This document shows positions 35,505 to 43,420 of a stretch of DNA of 64,000 nucleotides, one piece after another; the stretch's first letter is position 1, and each line of letters starts with the position of its first letter. The stretch comes from SZUA-229 sp036567985 (GTDB lineage: Bacteria > Pseudomonadota > Gammaproteobacteria > SZUA-229). The position numbers and the translations under genes are program-made. Below the pieces are notes generated by a model. That model did no database searches. It saw only the letters and a list, made by a program, of their open reading frames with translations, and was not told the DNA's origin. The stretch lies in the NCBI GenBank assembly GCA_036567985.1, contig DATCTK010000011.1, positions 38,606 to 102,605 on the forward strand, in the 5' to 3' direction.

Positions 35505-37466
35505 ATGGCACTACTAACACTGCGTGATATTAATCTGGGCTTCGGCGGGCCTAATCTGCTGAATTCCCTTGATCTGCAAATCGAACCCAGGGAGCGACTG
35601 TGTCTGCTGGGGCGTAACGGCGAAGGCAAATCCACGCTAATGAAGCTGATCGCCGGCTTTATCAAGCCCGATGACGGCAGTATCGAACGCAAGCAGAACC
35701 TGAAAATTGCCTACCTGACACAGGACGTGCCCGAGCATATCGAAGGCAGTGTGTATGATGTGGTGGCCTCCGGCCTTGAAGGCGTGGGCGAGATACTCAA
35801 GCAATATCACCATATCAGCCTTGAGCTGGCCACAGATTACAGCGAACAGAAAATGGAAGAACTGTCACGGGTGCAACATAAACTGGAAGCGGTGGATGGC
35901 TGGAGCCTGTCGCAACAGGTTGAAACCACCATCTCGCTGCTGGAACTGCCCGCGGATGATGATTTTGCCGCGCTCTCCGGCGGCCTCAAGCGCCGCGTGC
36001 TGCTGGCGCGCGCACTGGTTACCGAGCCGGATTTACTACTGCTCGACGAGCCCACCAACCACCTGGATATAGAAGCCATACAGTGGCTGGAAAACTTTCT
36101 GCTGAACTGGAAAGGTAGCCTGCTGTTTGTTACCCACGATCGATCCTTCCTGAAAAACCTGGCGACGCGCATTATCGAACTGGATCGTGGCCAGCTCACC
36201 TCATGGCCCGGTGATTATGAAAACTACCTGATGAAAAAACAGGAATCACTGGAGGTCGAAGAAAAGGAAAATGCGCTGTTTGATAAGCGACTGGCACAGG
36301 AAGAAGTATGGATTCGCCAGGGCATCAAGGCACGTAGAACCCGTAATGAAGGCCGGGTGCGTGCGCTCAAGGCATTACGTGAAGAACGCAGCCAGCGCCG
36401 CGAGAAAAAAGGCCAGGTGAATATGGCCGTGTCGGAGCAGGAGCGTTCCGGCAAGCGGGTGATTGAAGTGCACAATATCAGCTACAGCTACGGTGATCAG
36501 CCGATTGTGAAAAACTTCAGCACACTGATTACCCGGGGTGATCGTATTGCCATACTCGGCCCCAACGGCGTGGGTAAGTCCACACTGTTGAAATTGTTAC
36601 TGGGTCAGCTCAAGCCCGATGAAGGTCACGTTGAAATGGGCACCAAACTGGAAATTGCCTACTTCGATCAGTTGCGTTCTGAACTCGACCTGAAAAAAAG
36701 TGTCAGAGATAACTTGGCCGAAGGCACCGATAAAGTGGTGGTGGCGGGTAAGGAAAAACACGTGATGAGCTATCTCAGTGATTTTCTGTTTTCACCACAA
36801 CGGGCTAACTCGCCGGTAAGCACACTCTCCGGTGGTGAGCGCAATCGACTGATGCTGGCCAAGCTGTTTGCCAAACCATTTAACCTGCTGGTAATGGACG
36901 AACCCACCAATGACCTGGATGTAGAAACCCTGGAGTTGCTGGAAGAACTGCTGATTGAATACAAGGGCACACTGATCCTGGTGAGCCATGACCGTGCCTT
37001 TGTCGACAATGTGGTCACCGGCACCCTGGTATTCGAAGGCAATGCCACGGTGAATGAATATGTAGGCGGCTATGAAGACTGGTTAAGGCAGAAAGCACAG
37101 TCAGGGGATGCCAATACAGGCGCTGCAGGTGGGCGACTGACAACACCGGTAAAAGCGGCAGCAACCCAGGCAAAATCCGCCAGTGAGGCTGCGCCACAAA
37201 AAACCGATGCACAAAAAGCTGATACACAAAAGCCGGCAGCTAAACCGGCGCGCAAACTCAGTTTCAATGAAAAACGCGAACTGGAAGCCCTGCCCAAACA
37301 GATCGAACAGCTGGACGCAGAACAGGCCGAGCTGACTGAAAAAATGGCGGACGCGGAATTTTTCCAGCAGGACAAAGATGTCATTGCCGCCAGCACACAA
37401 CGGCTGGAACAGATTGAACAGGAACTGGCAAACGCCTATCAGCGCTGGGAACAACTGGAAGACTGA
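35505..37466 (+). CDS. uup: ABC-F family ATPase Uup
   Basis: 653 aa from the ATG at 35505 (an upstream TTG would add four residues). Two ABC domains: Walker A GRNGEGKSTLMKLI and GPNGVGKSTLLKLL; signatures LSGGLKRRVLLARAL and LSGGERNRLMLAKLF; Walker B LLLDEPTNHLD and LVMDEPTNDLD. The linker between them is charged. An Ala/Lys/Pro-rich hinge (about 560-600) leads to a C-terminal coiled coil (LSFNEKRELEALPKQIEQLD), as in Uup. It has no membrane part; ABC-F proteins act on ribosomes or DNA. Confidence 0.95.
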   Translation: MALLTLRDINLGFGGPNLLNSLDLQIEPRERLCLLGRNGEGKSTLMKLIAGFIKPDDGSIERKQNLKIAYLTQDVPEHIEGSVYDVVASGLEGVGEILKQYHHISLELATDYSEQKMEELSRVQHKLEAVDGWSLSQQVETTISLLELPADDDFAALSGGLKRRVLLARALVTEPDLLLLDEPTNHLDIEAIQWLENFLLNWKGSLLFVTHDRSFLKNLATRIIELDRGQLTSWPGDYENYLMKKQESLEVEEKENALFDKRLAQEEVWIRQGIKARRTRNEGRVRALKALREERSQRREKKGQVNMAVSEQERSGKRVIEVHNISYSYGDQPIVKNFSTLITRGDRIAILGPNGVGKSTLLKLLLGQLKPDEGHVEMGTKLEIAYFDQLRSELDLKKSVRDNLAEGTDKVVVAGKEKHVMSYLSDFLFSPQRANSPVSTLSGGERNRLMLAKLFAKPFNLLVMDEPTNDLDVETLELLEELLIEYKGTLILVSHDRAFVDNVVTGTLVFEGNATVNEYVGGYEDWLRQKAQSGDANTGAAGGRLTTPVKAAATQAKSASEAAPQKTDAQKADTQKPAAKPARKLSFNEKRELEALPKQIEQLDAEQAELTEKMADAEFFQQDKDVIAASTQRLEQIEQELANAYQRWEQLED

Positions 37467-37498
37467 GATCGTAGCCAACAGCTTAAAAAGCATATTGG

Positions 37499-37569
37499 TC
37501 CGCAAATGAGCGCACAACAAAAACAATATATATGGTTTTTATTTGCGTTTATTCGCGTTCATTTGCGGA
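37499..37569. repeat. ATTCGCGTTTATT-type repeat, copy 2 (inverted pair)
   Basis: TCCGCAAATGAGCG (37499-37512) and CGTTCATTTGCGGA (37556-37569) are reverse complements with one mismatch; between them ATTTGCGTTTATTCG continues the repeat on the right arm. It fills most of the gap between uup and the RND adaptor gene. Confidence 0.65.
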
Positions 37570-37630
37570 TTGTTTGCTTGTATTTCAGTCCTGCCGCTAC
37601 CACAGAATTTACGAACGACGGAGATTAACA

Positions 37631-38761
37631 ATGCCATTGAACACCATGCAGACTCGCAATGGTCTTATGCCGCTGATCGCCAGTGTGGCGTTACTGCTAC
37701 TTGGTGCCTGCAGTGATCAGGCCGAGGAACAGGCAGCTGGGCCAGCGGATGCGCCACCGCCCATGTCGGTGACTGTGAAAAGCGTACAGCCACAGACGGT
37801 GCCCAGTTCGATTGAGCTGGTGGCACAAACCGAAGGCGCGCGCGAAGCCGAGGTACGTGCGCGCGTGGCGGGGCTGCTGGAAAAACAGCTGTATGAAGAG
37901 GGTGAATTTGTCGAAGCCGGTCAGCCACTGTTCCAGATAGAACGGGAAACCTACCAGCTTGCGGTGGATGATGCCCAGGCGCGGGCCGATCTTGCCTCGC
38001 GTGAAGTGAAGCGACTGGAGAAACTGCTTGATCAGAAGGCGGTGAGTCGACGTGAATATGATAACGCCGTATCTGCCGATGCGATTGCCCGTGCCGCCCT
38101 GCGTCAGGCAAAACTCAATCTGTCATGGACCACCGTCACTGCACCGGTAGCGGGAGTGAGCGGTCGTGCTGAAAAATCGGTGGGCAGTTTGCTGAGCGCC
38201 ACAGAAGGCACGCTGCTTACATCCATCTATCAGCTAGATCCCATCTGGGTGCGTTTCAGCCTGGCGCAAAGTGAGCTGGCACAGCTGGAAGATCAGCACC
38301 TCAGTGCAGACAGTATAAATGGTATCGAATTGATACTGCCCGATGGCAGTGTCTACCCGCATACGGGAAGGCTTAACTATCTGTCCAGCACCATTGATCC
38401 ATTGCTCGGTACACAACAGCTGCGCGCCGAGTTTGATAATAAAAACGCCCGCCTGCTGCCGGGACAGTTTGTGCGCGTTCGCCTGCTGTTGCAGGACCGT
38501 GAAGGGGTGTTTCTGGTGCCCCAGTCGGCCGTGGTGCAGAACGAAGGCAAGCACCTGCTGATGCTGGTTAATGATGAAAACCAGGTGACGCCGCGACCAG
38601 TTGAAGTTGCGGAATGGCTGGGCACAGACTGGGTAATAACCGATGGGCTTAAGGCAGGTGACCGGGTGATTCTCGACAACCTGATCAAGCTGCGCCCGCA
38701 GATGAAAGTAGCGCCCAGTGCAGCCGATGAGGCAAACAGCGAAGCAGAAAATAAACACTAA
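37631..38761 (+). CDS. RND efflux periplasmic adaptor (membrane fusion lipoprotein)
   Basis: 376 aa from the ATG at 37631; the frame is open further upstream but this start gives a lipoprotein signal with lipobox LLGAC (Cys about residue 21). HlyD/AcrA-type domains follow: VRARVAGLLEKQLYEEGEFVEAGQPLFQIE (lipoyl half), an alpha-hairpin (about 90-140), second lipoyl half SWTTVTAPVAGVSGRAEKSVGSLL, then beta-barrel. It couples the downstream pump (47-bp gap) to an outer-membrane channel. Such a channel gene is not in the cluster. Confidence 0.95.
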   Translation: MPLNTMQTRNGLMPLIASVALLLLGACSDQAEEQAAGPADAPPPMSVTVKSVQPQTVPSSIELVAQTEGAREAEVRARVAGLLEKQLYEEGEFVEAGQPLFQIERETYQLAVDDAQARADLASREVKRLEKLLDQKAVSRREYDNAVSADAIARAALRQAKLNLSWTTVTAPVAGVSGRAEKSVGSLLSATEGTLLTSIYQLDPIWVRFSLAQSELAQLEDQHLSADSINGIELILPDGSVYPHTGRLNYLSSTIDPLLGTQQLRAEFDNKNARLLPGQFVRVRLLLQDREGVFLVPQSAVVQNEGKHLLMLVNDENQVTPRPVEVAEWLGTDWVITDGLKAGDRVILDNLIKLRPQMKVAPSAADEANSEAENKH

Positions 38762-38808
38762 GCGCGGCCGCTATGCGACAGGCGCAAACGTGAACAGCAG
38801 GTAACCCT

Positions 38809-41800
38809 ATGTCATCCAGATTCTTTATAACCCGGCCGATTTTTTCGGCGGTAATATCAATCGTTATCGTCGTCGCAGGGCTGGTGGCCTCGCAATCTTT
38901 GCCGATTGCCCAGTACCCAACCATTGCCCCACCCACGGTACAGATAACTGCCAGTTATCCGGGTGCCTCGGCGGAAACCCTGGCCAACACCGTGGCCGCA
39001 CCGATTGAAGAACAGCTCAACGGCATCGAGGGCCTGTCGTATTTCAGTTCCAGTTCCAACTCCAGCGGCGCGATTACCATTACCGCCACCTTTGAGGTGG
39101 GCACTGATGTAGACACCGCCACCCAGGATGTAAACAACCGGGTAAAAGCCGCAGAGGCACGACTGCCGGAAGAAGTACGACGCAATGGCGTGTCGGTGCT
39201 GAAAAGTAACACCGATATTTTGCTGGTGGCGGCCATGTACTCACCGGACGAAAGCCGCGACCGTTTGTTTATTTCCAACTACGCCAGCCTGAATGTGGTG
39301 GACGAGATCAAACGTCTGCAGGGTGTGGGTGATGTGATGATCTTCGGTGCGCAGGATTATTCCATGCGCATCTGGCTGAAACCGGATCGCATGGCGCAGC
39401 TGGGCATTACCAGCAGCGACATTGCCAATGCCATCCGTGTGCAGAACACACAGAATGCCGGTGGCAAGATCGGACAGGAACCATCCCCCGAGGCGCAGAT
39501 GCTCACCTACACGGTGACTGCCAAGGGCCGCCTGAGTACGCCAGAGGAATTCGGTGACATTGTGATTCGTGCCGGCGGCGCCGAAGGCATACTGCGCATC
39601 CGCGATGTGGCGCGGGTTGAACTGGCCGCCTACAGCTACGATGTAAGTGCCACCGCCAATGGCAAGCCAACCGTGGCACTGGGTGTGTTCCTGCAAACCG
39701 GTGCCAATGCGCTGGAAGTGGCGGAACGCACACGCACAAAACTGGAAGAACTGAAACAGCGTTTTCCCGATGGTATGGATTACCTGATTCCCTATGACAC
39801 CACGTTATTCGTATCTGCGTCCATCGATGCGGTGGTGATGACGCTGATCGAAGCCGCACTGCTGGTAGTGGCGGTGGTGTTCCTGTTTTTACAGAGCTGG
39901 CGCGCCACGTTGATTCCCATGGTCGCGGTGCCCGTGTCACTGATCGGTACCTTTGCCGGTTTATACGCCTTCGGTTTTACCATCAACACACTCACCCTGT
40001 TTGCGCTGGTGCTGGCGATTGGTATTGTGGTGGATGACGCGATCATCGTACTGGAAAATGTCGAACGGCACATGAGCCAGGAAAAAATGCCACCACTGCA
40101 GGCGGCGATTACCGCGATGAGTGAAGTCTCAAGTGCCATAGTCGCAATCGTACTGGTACTGGCTTCGGTGTTTATTCCAGTGGCCTTTCTTGGTGGCATT
40201 GCCGGTGTACTGTACCAGCAGTTCGCGGTGACGGTGGCGGTGGCGGTTATTATTTCCGGTATTGTGGCGCTGACACTCACACCGGCGCTGTGCGCAATTT
40301 TTCTCAAAAGCAATCATGAAGAGTCGAAACTGTTCCGGCCATTCAATCGTGGCTTTGCCGCGCTCACCCGTTTTTACACCAGTGCTGTGTCAAAAATTCT
40401 GCATCACCCGTTTATCGGCATCGGCACCATGATCGCTGTGGTCACGCTGCTGGTGGTGCTGTTCCGTACCGTGCCGGGCAGCTTCGTGCCATCGGAAGAC
40501 CAGGGTGTGGTGATCTCCGCATTGATGTTGCCGGACAGTGCCTCGCTGCAACGCACCATCGCAAGTGGCAGGGAGTTGAATAAAATGTTCGCCAGCCACC
40601 CGGCGACAGAGAATGTATTTGTTATCAGCGGGCGGGATATCATCGGCGGCGGTAATAAACCCAACGGCGGTACCGTGTTTACCACCTTCAAGGACTGGAG
40701 CGAACGTGAACAGAATGCCGAACAGATGGCCGGGCAGATGATGGGCATGGGCATGGGCCTGTCCGATGGCATGGCACTGACCTTCAACCCGCCGCCAATT
40801 CGTGGGCTGGGTTCAGCCGGCGGCTTTGAGGTGTTTGTGCAGAATCGTGATGATGGCGACCCGATGAAACTGCACCAGGTGGTACAGAATTTAATCGGTG
40901 CCTTGAGTGCGCGTGAGGAATTCACCCGCATCAATACCTTCTTCCGGCCGACTTCGCCGCAGTTATTTGTGGAAGTGGATGAAGCCAAGGCCATGTCGCT
41001 GGGTATTCCGCTGAACAGTATCTACGAAACCCTGCAAAGCACCATGGGTGCACTCTATGTAAACGACTTCAATATGACCGGCCGCGCCTATCGTGTGCAG
41101 CTGCAGGCAGAAGCAGAATACCGCATGCAGCCACAGGACATAGGTAAGGTGTATGTGCGCAGCAGCACCAGTGGCGAGATGATTCCAATGTCGGCGATAA
41201 GCGAAGTGAAGGATATTGTCGGCCCGGAACAACTGGAACGCTTTAACGGTTTTGTTGCAGCGAAAATCATGGGCAGTGCCGTGCCCGGGATTAGCTCCGG
41301 CGAATCGATACAGATTGTGGAAGACATTGCAGCCGATGTATTGCCAGATGGTTATACCCTGGCATGGAGCGGTGAAGCTTACCAGCAGCAGAAAGATGCA
41401 GGTACCTCGGCACCGGCACTGATCTTCGGCGTGCTTATGGTATTCCTGATTTTGGCAGCGCAATATGAAAAGTGGTCACTGCCACTGGCGGTCATCATAT
41501 CCTTACCCATCGCCATTACCGGCGCACTGGCACTGGTGTTTATCCGCGGCATGCCCAATGACATCTACTTCCAGATTGGCCTGGTGGTGCTGATTGGCCT
41601 GGCATCGAAAAATGCCATATTAATCGTCGAGTTCGCCGCACAGCAATACGCCAATGGCAAAAGCGTAACCGAGGCCGCACTGGAAGCGGCACGCCTGCGT
41701 TTTCGCCCGATTGTCATGACCTCGCTGGCATTTATGCTGGGCGTAGTGCCACTGGCATTTTCAAGTGGTGCGGGTGCGGCAGCGCGACAGTCGATGGGTA

Positions 41801-41925
41801 CAGGTGTGCTGGGCGGCATGCTCGCCGCAACGTTTATTGCCACGCTGTTTGTGCCGCTGTTCTTTAAATGGCTGGAGCGGGGTAAGCAGAACAGGCCGGT
41901 GGGTGATCAGGCTGATAATAAGTAA
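38809..41925 (+). CDS. RND (HAE1/AcrB-type) multidrug efflux permease
   Basis: 1038 aa, the size of AcrB/MexB/MexF. The N-terminus SSRFFITRPIFSAVISIVIVVAGL is typical. The proton-relay Asp pair is visible in IGIVVDDAIIVLENVERH, and the C-terminal half has the matching LIGLASKNAILIVEFAAQ. Two large periplasmic loops follow TM1 and TM7. Drug range cannot be inferred. No TolC/OprM homologue follows; a terminator does. Confidence 0.96.
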   Translation: MSSRFFITRPIFSAVISIVIVVAGLVASQSLPIAQYPTIAPPTVQITASYPGASAETLANTVAAPIEEQLNGIEGLSYFSSSSNSSGAITITATFEVGTDVDTATQDVNNRVKAAEARLPEEVRRNGVSVLKSNTDILLVAAMYSPDESRDRLFISNYASLNVVDEIKRLQGVGDVMIFGAQDYSMRIWLKPDRMAQLGITSSDIANAIRVQNTQNAGGKIGQEPSPEAQMLTYTVTAKGRLSTPEEFGDIVIRAGGAEGILRIRDVARVELAAYSYDVSATANGKPTVALGVFLQTGANALEVAERTRTKLEELKQRFPDGMDYLIPYDTTLFVSASIDAVVMTLIEAALLVVAVVFLFLQSWRATLIPMVAVPVSLIGTFAGLYAFGFTINTLTLFALVLAIGIVVDDAIIVLENVERHMSQEKMPPLQAAITAMSEVSSAIVAIVLVLASVFIPVAFLGGIAGVLYQQFAVTVAVAVIISGIVALTLTPALCAIFLKSNHEESKLFRPFNRGFAALTRFYTSAVSKILHHPFIGIGTMIAVVTLLVVLFRTVPGSFVPSEDQGVVISALMLPDSASLQRTIASGRELNKMFASHPATENVFVISGRDIIGGGNKPNGGTVFTTFKDWSEREQNAEQMAGQMMGMGMGLSDGMALTFNPPPIRGLGSAGGFEVFVQNRDDGDPMKLHQVVQNLIGALSAREEFTRINTFFRPTSPQLFVEVDEAKAMSLGIPLNSIYETLQSTMGALYVNDFNMTGRAYRVQLQAEAEYRMQPQDIGKVYVRSSTSGEMIPMSAISEVKDIVGPEQLERFNGFVAAKIMGSAVPGISSGESIQIVEDIAADVLPDGYTLAWSGEAYQQQKDAGTSAPALIFGVLMVFLILAAQYEKWSLPLAVIISLPIAITGALALVFIRGMPNDIYFQIGLVVLIGLASKNAILIVEFAAQQYANGKSVTEAALEAARLRFRPIVMTSLAFMLGVVPLAFSSGAGAAARQSMGTGVLGGMLAATFIATLFVPLFFKWLERGKQNRPVGDQADNK

Positions 41926-41958
41926 CGCAAAGTGATTTGCGATATAGATATAGTGCAT

Positions 41959-41985
41959 AAAAGGGCAGCCATTGGCTGCCCTTTT
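41959..41985 (+). terminator. Rho-independent terminator after the RND operon
   Basis: GGGCAGCC (41963-41970), loop ATT, GGCTGCCC (41974-41981), flanked by AAAA and TTTT. Located 34 bp after the permease stop. Confidence 0.85.
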
Positions 41986-42049
41986 ACATGTTAATTGCTG
42001 CAATTTGCAGTGAGAAAGCGGTTACCTGGCAAGACAGATCAGATTGAAA

Positions 42050-42076
42050 TTGACAGGCAAATCAGTCTGCTATAAT
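42050..42076 (+). promoter_or_regulatory. Possible promoter of the toxin-antitoxin unit
   Basis: TTGACA (42050-42055) and TATAAT (42071-42076) are perfect hexamers, but the spacer is only 15 bp. The start would lie about 118 bp before the antitoxin ATG. Over-perfect boxes with short spacing may still be functional under activation; confidence is moderate. Confidence 0.45.
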
Positions 42077-42130
42077 GCCACAATAACTGTTTCACATGGC
42101 ATTCCACCTTTTAAACATATGCGGCCATGA

Positions 42131-42174
42131 CGTACGTATTGGCGCACGTACGAAAATACGTACCATGGTATGGT
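42131..42174. promoter_or_regulatory. Probable antitoxin operator (repeated CGTAC palindromes)
   Basis: CGTACG occurs at 42131-42136 and 42147-42152, with TACGTACC at 42157-42164 and an ACCATGGT palindrome overlapping at 42162-42169. These regularly spaced palindromes lie 30-70 bp before the YefM-type gene. YefM/Phd antitoxins are known to repress their own operon by binding such sites; the assignment is inference. Confidence 0.5.
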
Positions 42175-42200
42175 TTCCTGTAACCTGGTGGAGATTTACC

Positions 42201-42443
42201 ATGACTGCAATTACGGCCAGCGACGCACGCGCTAATCTGTATCGCCTGATCGACGAGGCCGCATCTTCCCATCAGCCGTTGCTGATTTCAGGAAAGCGAA
42301 ACAATGCGGTGCTGATTTCCGCAGAAGACTGGGAGGCGATTCAGGAGACCCTGTTTCTGTTATCTGTTCCAGGTATGCGCGAATCGATTCGGGAAGGAAT
42401 GGAGACGCCCATTGACAAGTGTGCCGAGAACCTGGGTTGGTGA
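42201..42443 (+). CDS. Phd/YefM family antitoxin
   Basis: 80 aa from the ATG at 42201, preceded by GGTGGAG. The family start TAITASDARANLYRLIDEAA, then ISGKRNNAVLISAEDWEAIQETL, is unmistakable. The C-terminal part (LLSVPGMRESIREG) would bind the toxin. Its stop codon TGA overlaps the GTG start of the toxin frame, as usual in these operons. The antitoxin looks intact while the toxin is broken. Confidence 0.93.
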   Translation: MTAITASDARANLYRLIDEAASSHQPLLISGKRNNAVLISAEDWEAIQETLFLLSVPGMRESIREGMETPIDKCAENLGW

Positions 42444-42702
42444 CCTGGCAACTTGTCTTTACGAAGCTGGCACAGAAAGATGCGAAGCAACTGGCCACGA
42501 GCGGCTGAAACCAAAGGTACAGGAGCTGTTGGCCATACTTGCTGAAGACCCGTTTCAGAAGCCGCCGCCTTTTGAAAAGCTCGTTGGTGATCTTGCAGGT
42601 GCCTGTTCGAGGCGAATAAATATACAGCACCGTCTGGTATACCAGGTGCTGGAAGAGGACAGGGTGGTCAAGGTGTTGCGGCTATGGAGTCATTACGAAT
42701 AA
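42440..42702 (+). pseudogene. YoeB/Txe-family mRNA interferase toxin, frameshifted
   Basis: Translation from the GTG at 42440 gives TWQLVFTKLAQKDAKQLATSG and stops at 42506-42508. The next frame continues LKPKVQELLAILAEDPFQ without a break to the TAA at 42702, ending with the toxin core SRRINIQHRLVYQVL and RLWSHYE. Both halves match the YoeB/Txe family in order, so one base is missing around 42503-42505 (AGC GG|CTG AAA). Catalytic-type Arg, His and Tyr residues survive in the second half. A sequencing error or programmed frameshift would be alternatives. Confidence 0.85.
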
Positions 42703-42704
42703 TG

Positions 42705-42782
42705 TATAACAACAGCGTAAACTCAGGCATTGTTCTGCGCGTTCGCTTAGGGTAAAGACGCCGGTTGTGCTGGACGTTAGGG
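42705..42782 (+). other. attC-like integron recombination site (tentative)
   Basis: Directly after the toxin stop, TATAACAACAGCG at one end and GTGCTGGACGTTAGGG at the other are partly complementary (TAAC with GTTA, CAGC with GCTG, unequal spacers between them). That is the general layout of an attC folded strand: R''-L'' ... L'-R' with GTTA. The last base of the 3' R box departs from GTTRRRY. Toxin-antitoxin genes are common integron cassettes. No integrase gene is in the window. Confidence 0.35.
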
Positions 42783-42849
42783 GTACACAAGGAAAGTGAT
42801 ATGAAGTCAGTGAAAAAACCAGGAAGACCGATTAACGTGAAAATCAATC

Positions 42850-42876
42850 GATAATGATTATTATTTGTCACTGACC
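42850..42876. repeat. RAYT-element 3'-end repeat, degenerate copy
   Basis: The 27 bases matching the right end of the RAYT element at 44204-44230, with two mismatches: GATAATGATTAT then TATTTGTCACTGACC. No transposase sequence precedes it, so it is a solo end. Confidence 0.7.
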
Positions 42877-42916
42877 TATTCTATATTTATTATGTATTTA
42901 TACCAGAGGATGAGCT

Positions 42917-43147
42917 ATGGAAATTGATGAAGAGAAAATCGATGAGGCCACACTGGCTTTGCTGCATCTAACTTTGCATGATGGCGGTCGGGCCTGGAAA
43001 TCCTTTGATTGGGATACCATGAATAGACTCCATGAAAAGGGGCTTATTGAGAATCCGGTTGGCAAGGCAAAGTCTATACTGTTCACCGAGGAAGGCCTGA
43101 AAGAATCAGAGCGACTACTCCAGAAACTTTTTACCAGGGGTTCTTGA
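42917..43147 (+). CDS. DUF6429 family protein
   Basis: 76 aa, intact. The sequence IDEEKIDEATLALLHLTLHD, then GGRAWKSFDWDTMNRLHEKGLI and NPVGKAKSILFTEEGLKESERLL, matches DUF6429, a small family of unknown function often found near mobile DNA. It looks like a winged-helix-type fold. A GAGG site precedes the ATG. It sits between the attC-like site and RAYT debris. Confidence 0.82.
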   Translation: MEIDEEKIDEATLALLHLTLHDGGRAWKSFDWDTMNRLHEKGLIENPVGKAKSILFTEEGLKESERLLQKLFTRGS

Positions 43148-43321
43148 GCTTCGGTGCAGGCACTTGAACCAATCGTTCAACCGGATTACAAATCACATAA
43201 AATTATTTATAAGAGAATTAAAGGGGTCGAACGGGAAAAAGGGTCTGGTATACCTATTTCATCAACTGAGACGGAATGACTTGATGAATAAGTATACTGT
43301 CCCCCGAATTCCCGATATTCT
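43148..43321. other. Mobile-element debris upstream of the RAYT tail copy
   Basis: Contains TTAAAGGGGTCG (43217-43228), the same left-end word as the RAYT element at 43419, and a GTATACTGTCCCCCGAATT-like string, a word I associate with RAYT element ends. No intact gene. It reads as an internally deleted RAYT-type element ending at 43415. Confidence 0.45.
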
Positions 43322-43415
43322 CTTTCGTGAACAAATTGAACGTGTGTTGAACCGTAAATTAGGTTATGCAAAACAGGCTAGGCCGTTTAAAGCCAGATAG
43401 ATTGATAATGATTAT
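43322..43415 (+). pseudogene. Orphan 3' fragment of a RAYT transposase gene (94-bp direct repeat)
   Basis: Identical to 44122-44215 with one mismatch (C at 43378, G at 44178) and a spacing of exactly 800 bp. It encodes the transposase tail REQIERVLNRKLGYAKQARPFKAR plus the stop and the downstream GATAATGATTAT. The near-identity means recent duplication. The full-length gene lies immediately downstream. Confidence 0.88.
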
Positions 43416-43420
43416 GAATT

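Noticed and set aside
42801..42854. 17-codon mini-ORF (MKSVKKPGRPINVKINR) after the attC-like site
   Set aside because: It has an AGGAAAG site before the ATG but no recognisable homology, and its end merges with a RAYT-end repeat; too short to call.
43164..43400. 78-codon frame ending in the RAYT tail
   Set aside because: Only the last 26 residues are transposase-like; the rest is element debris, so it is listed as a pseudogene fragment and not a gene.
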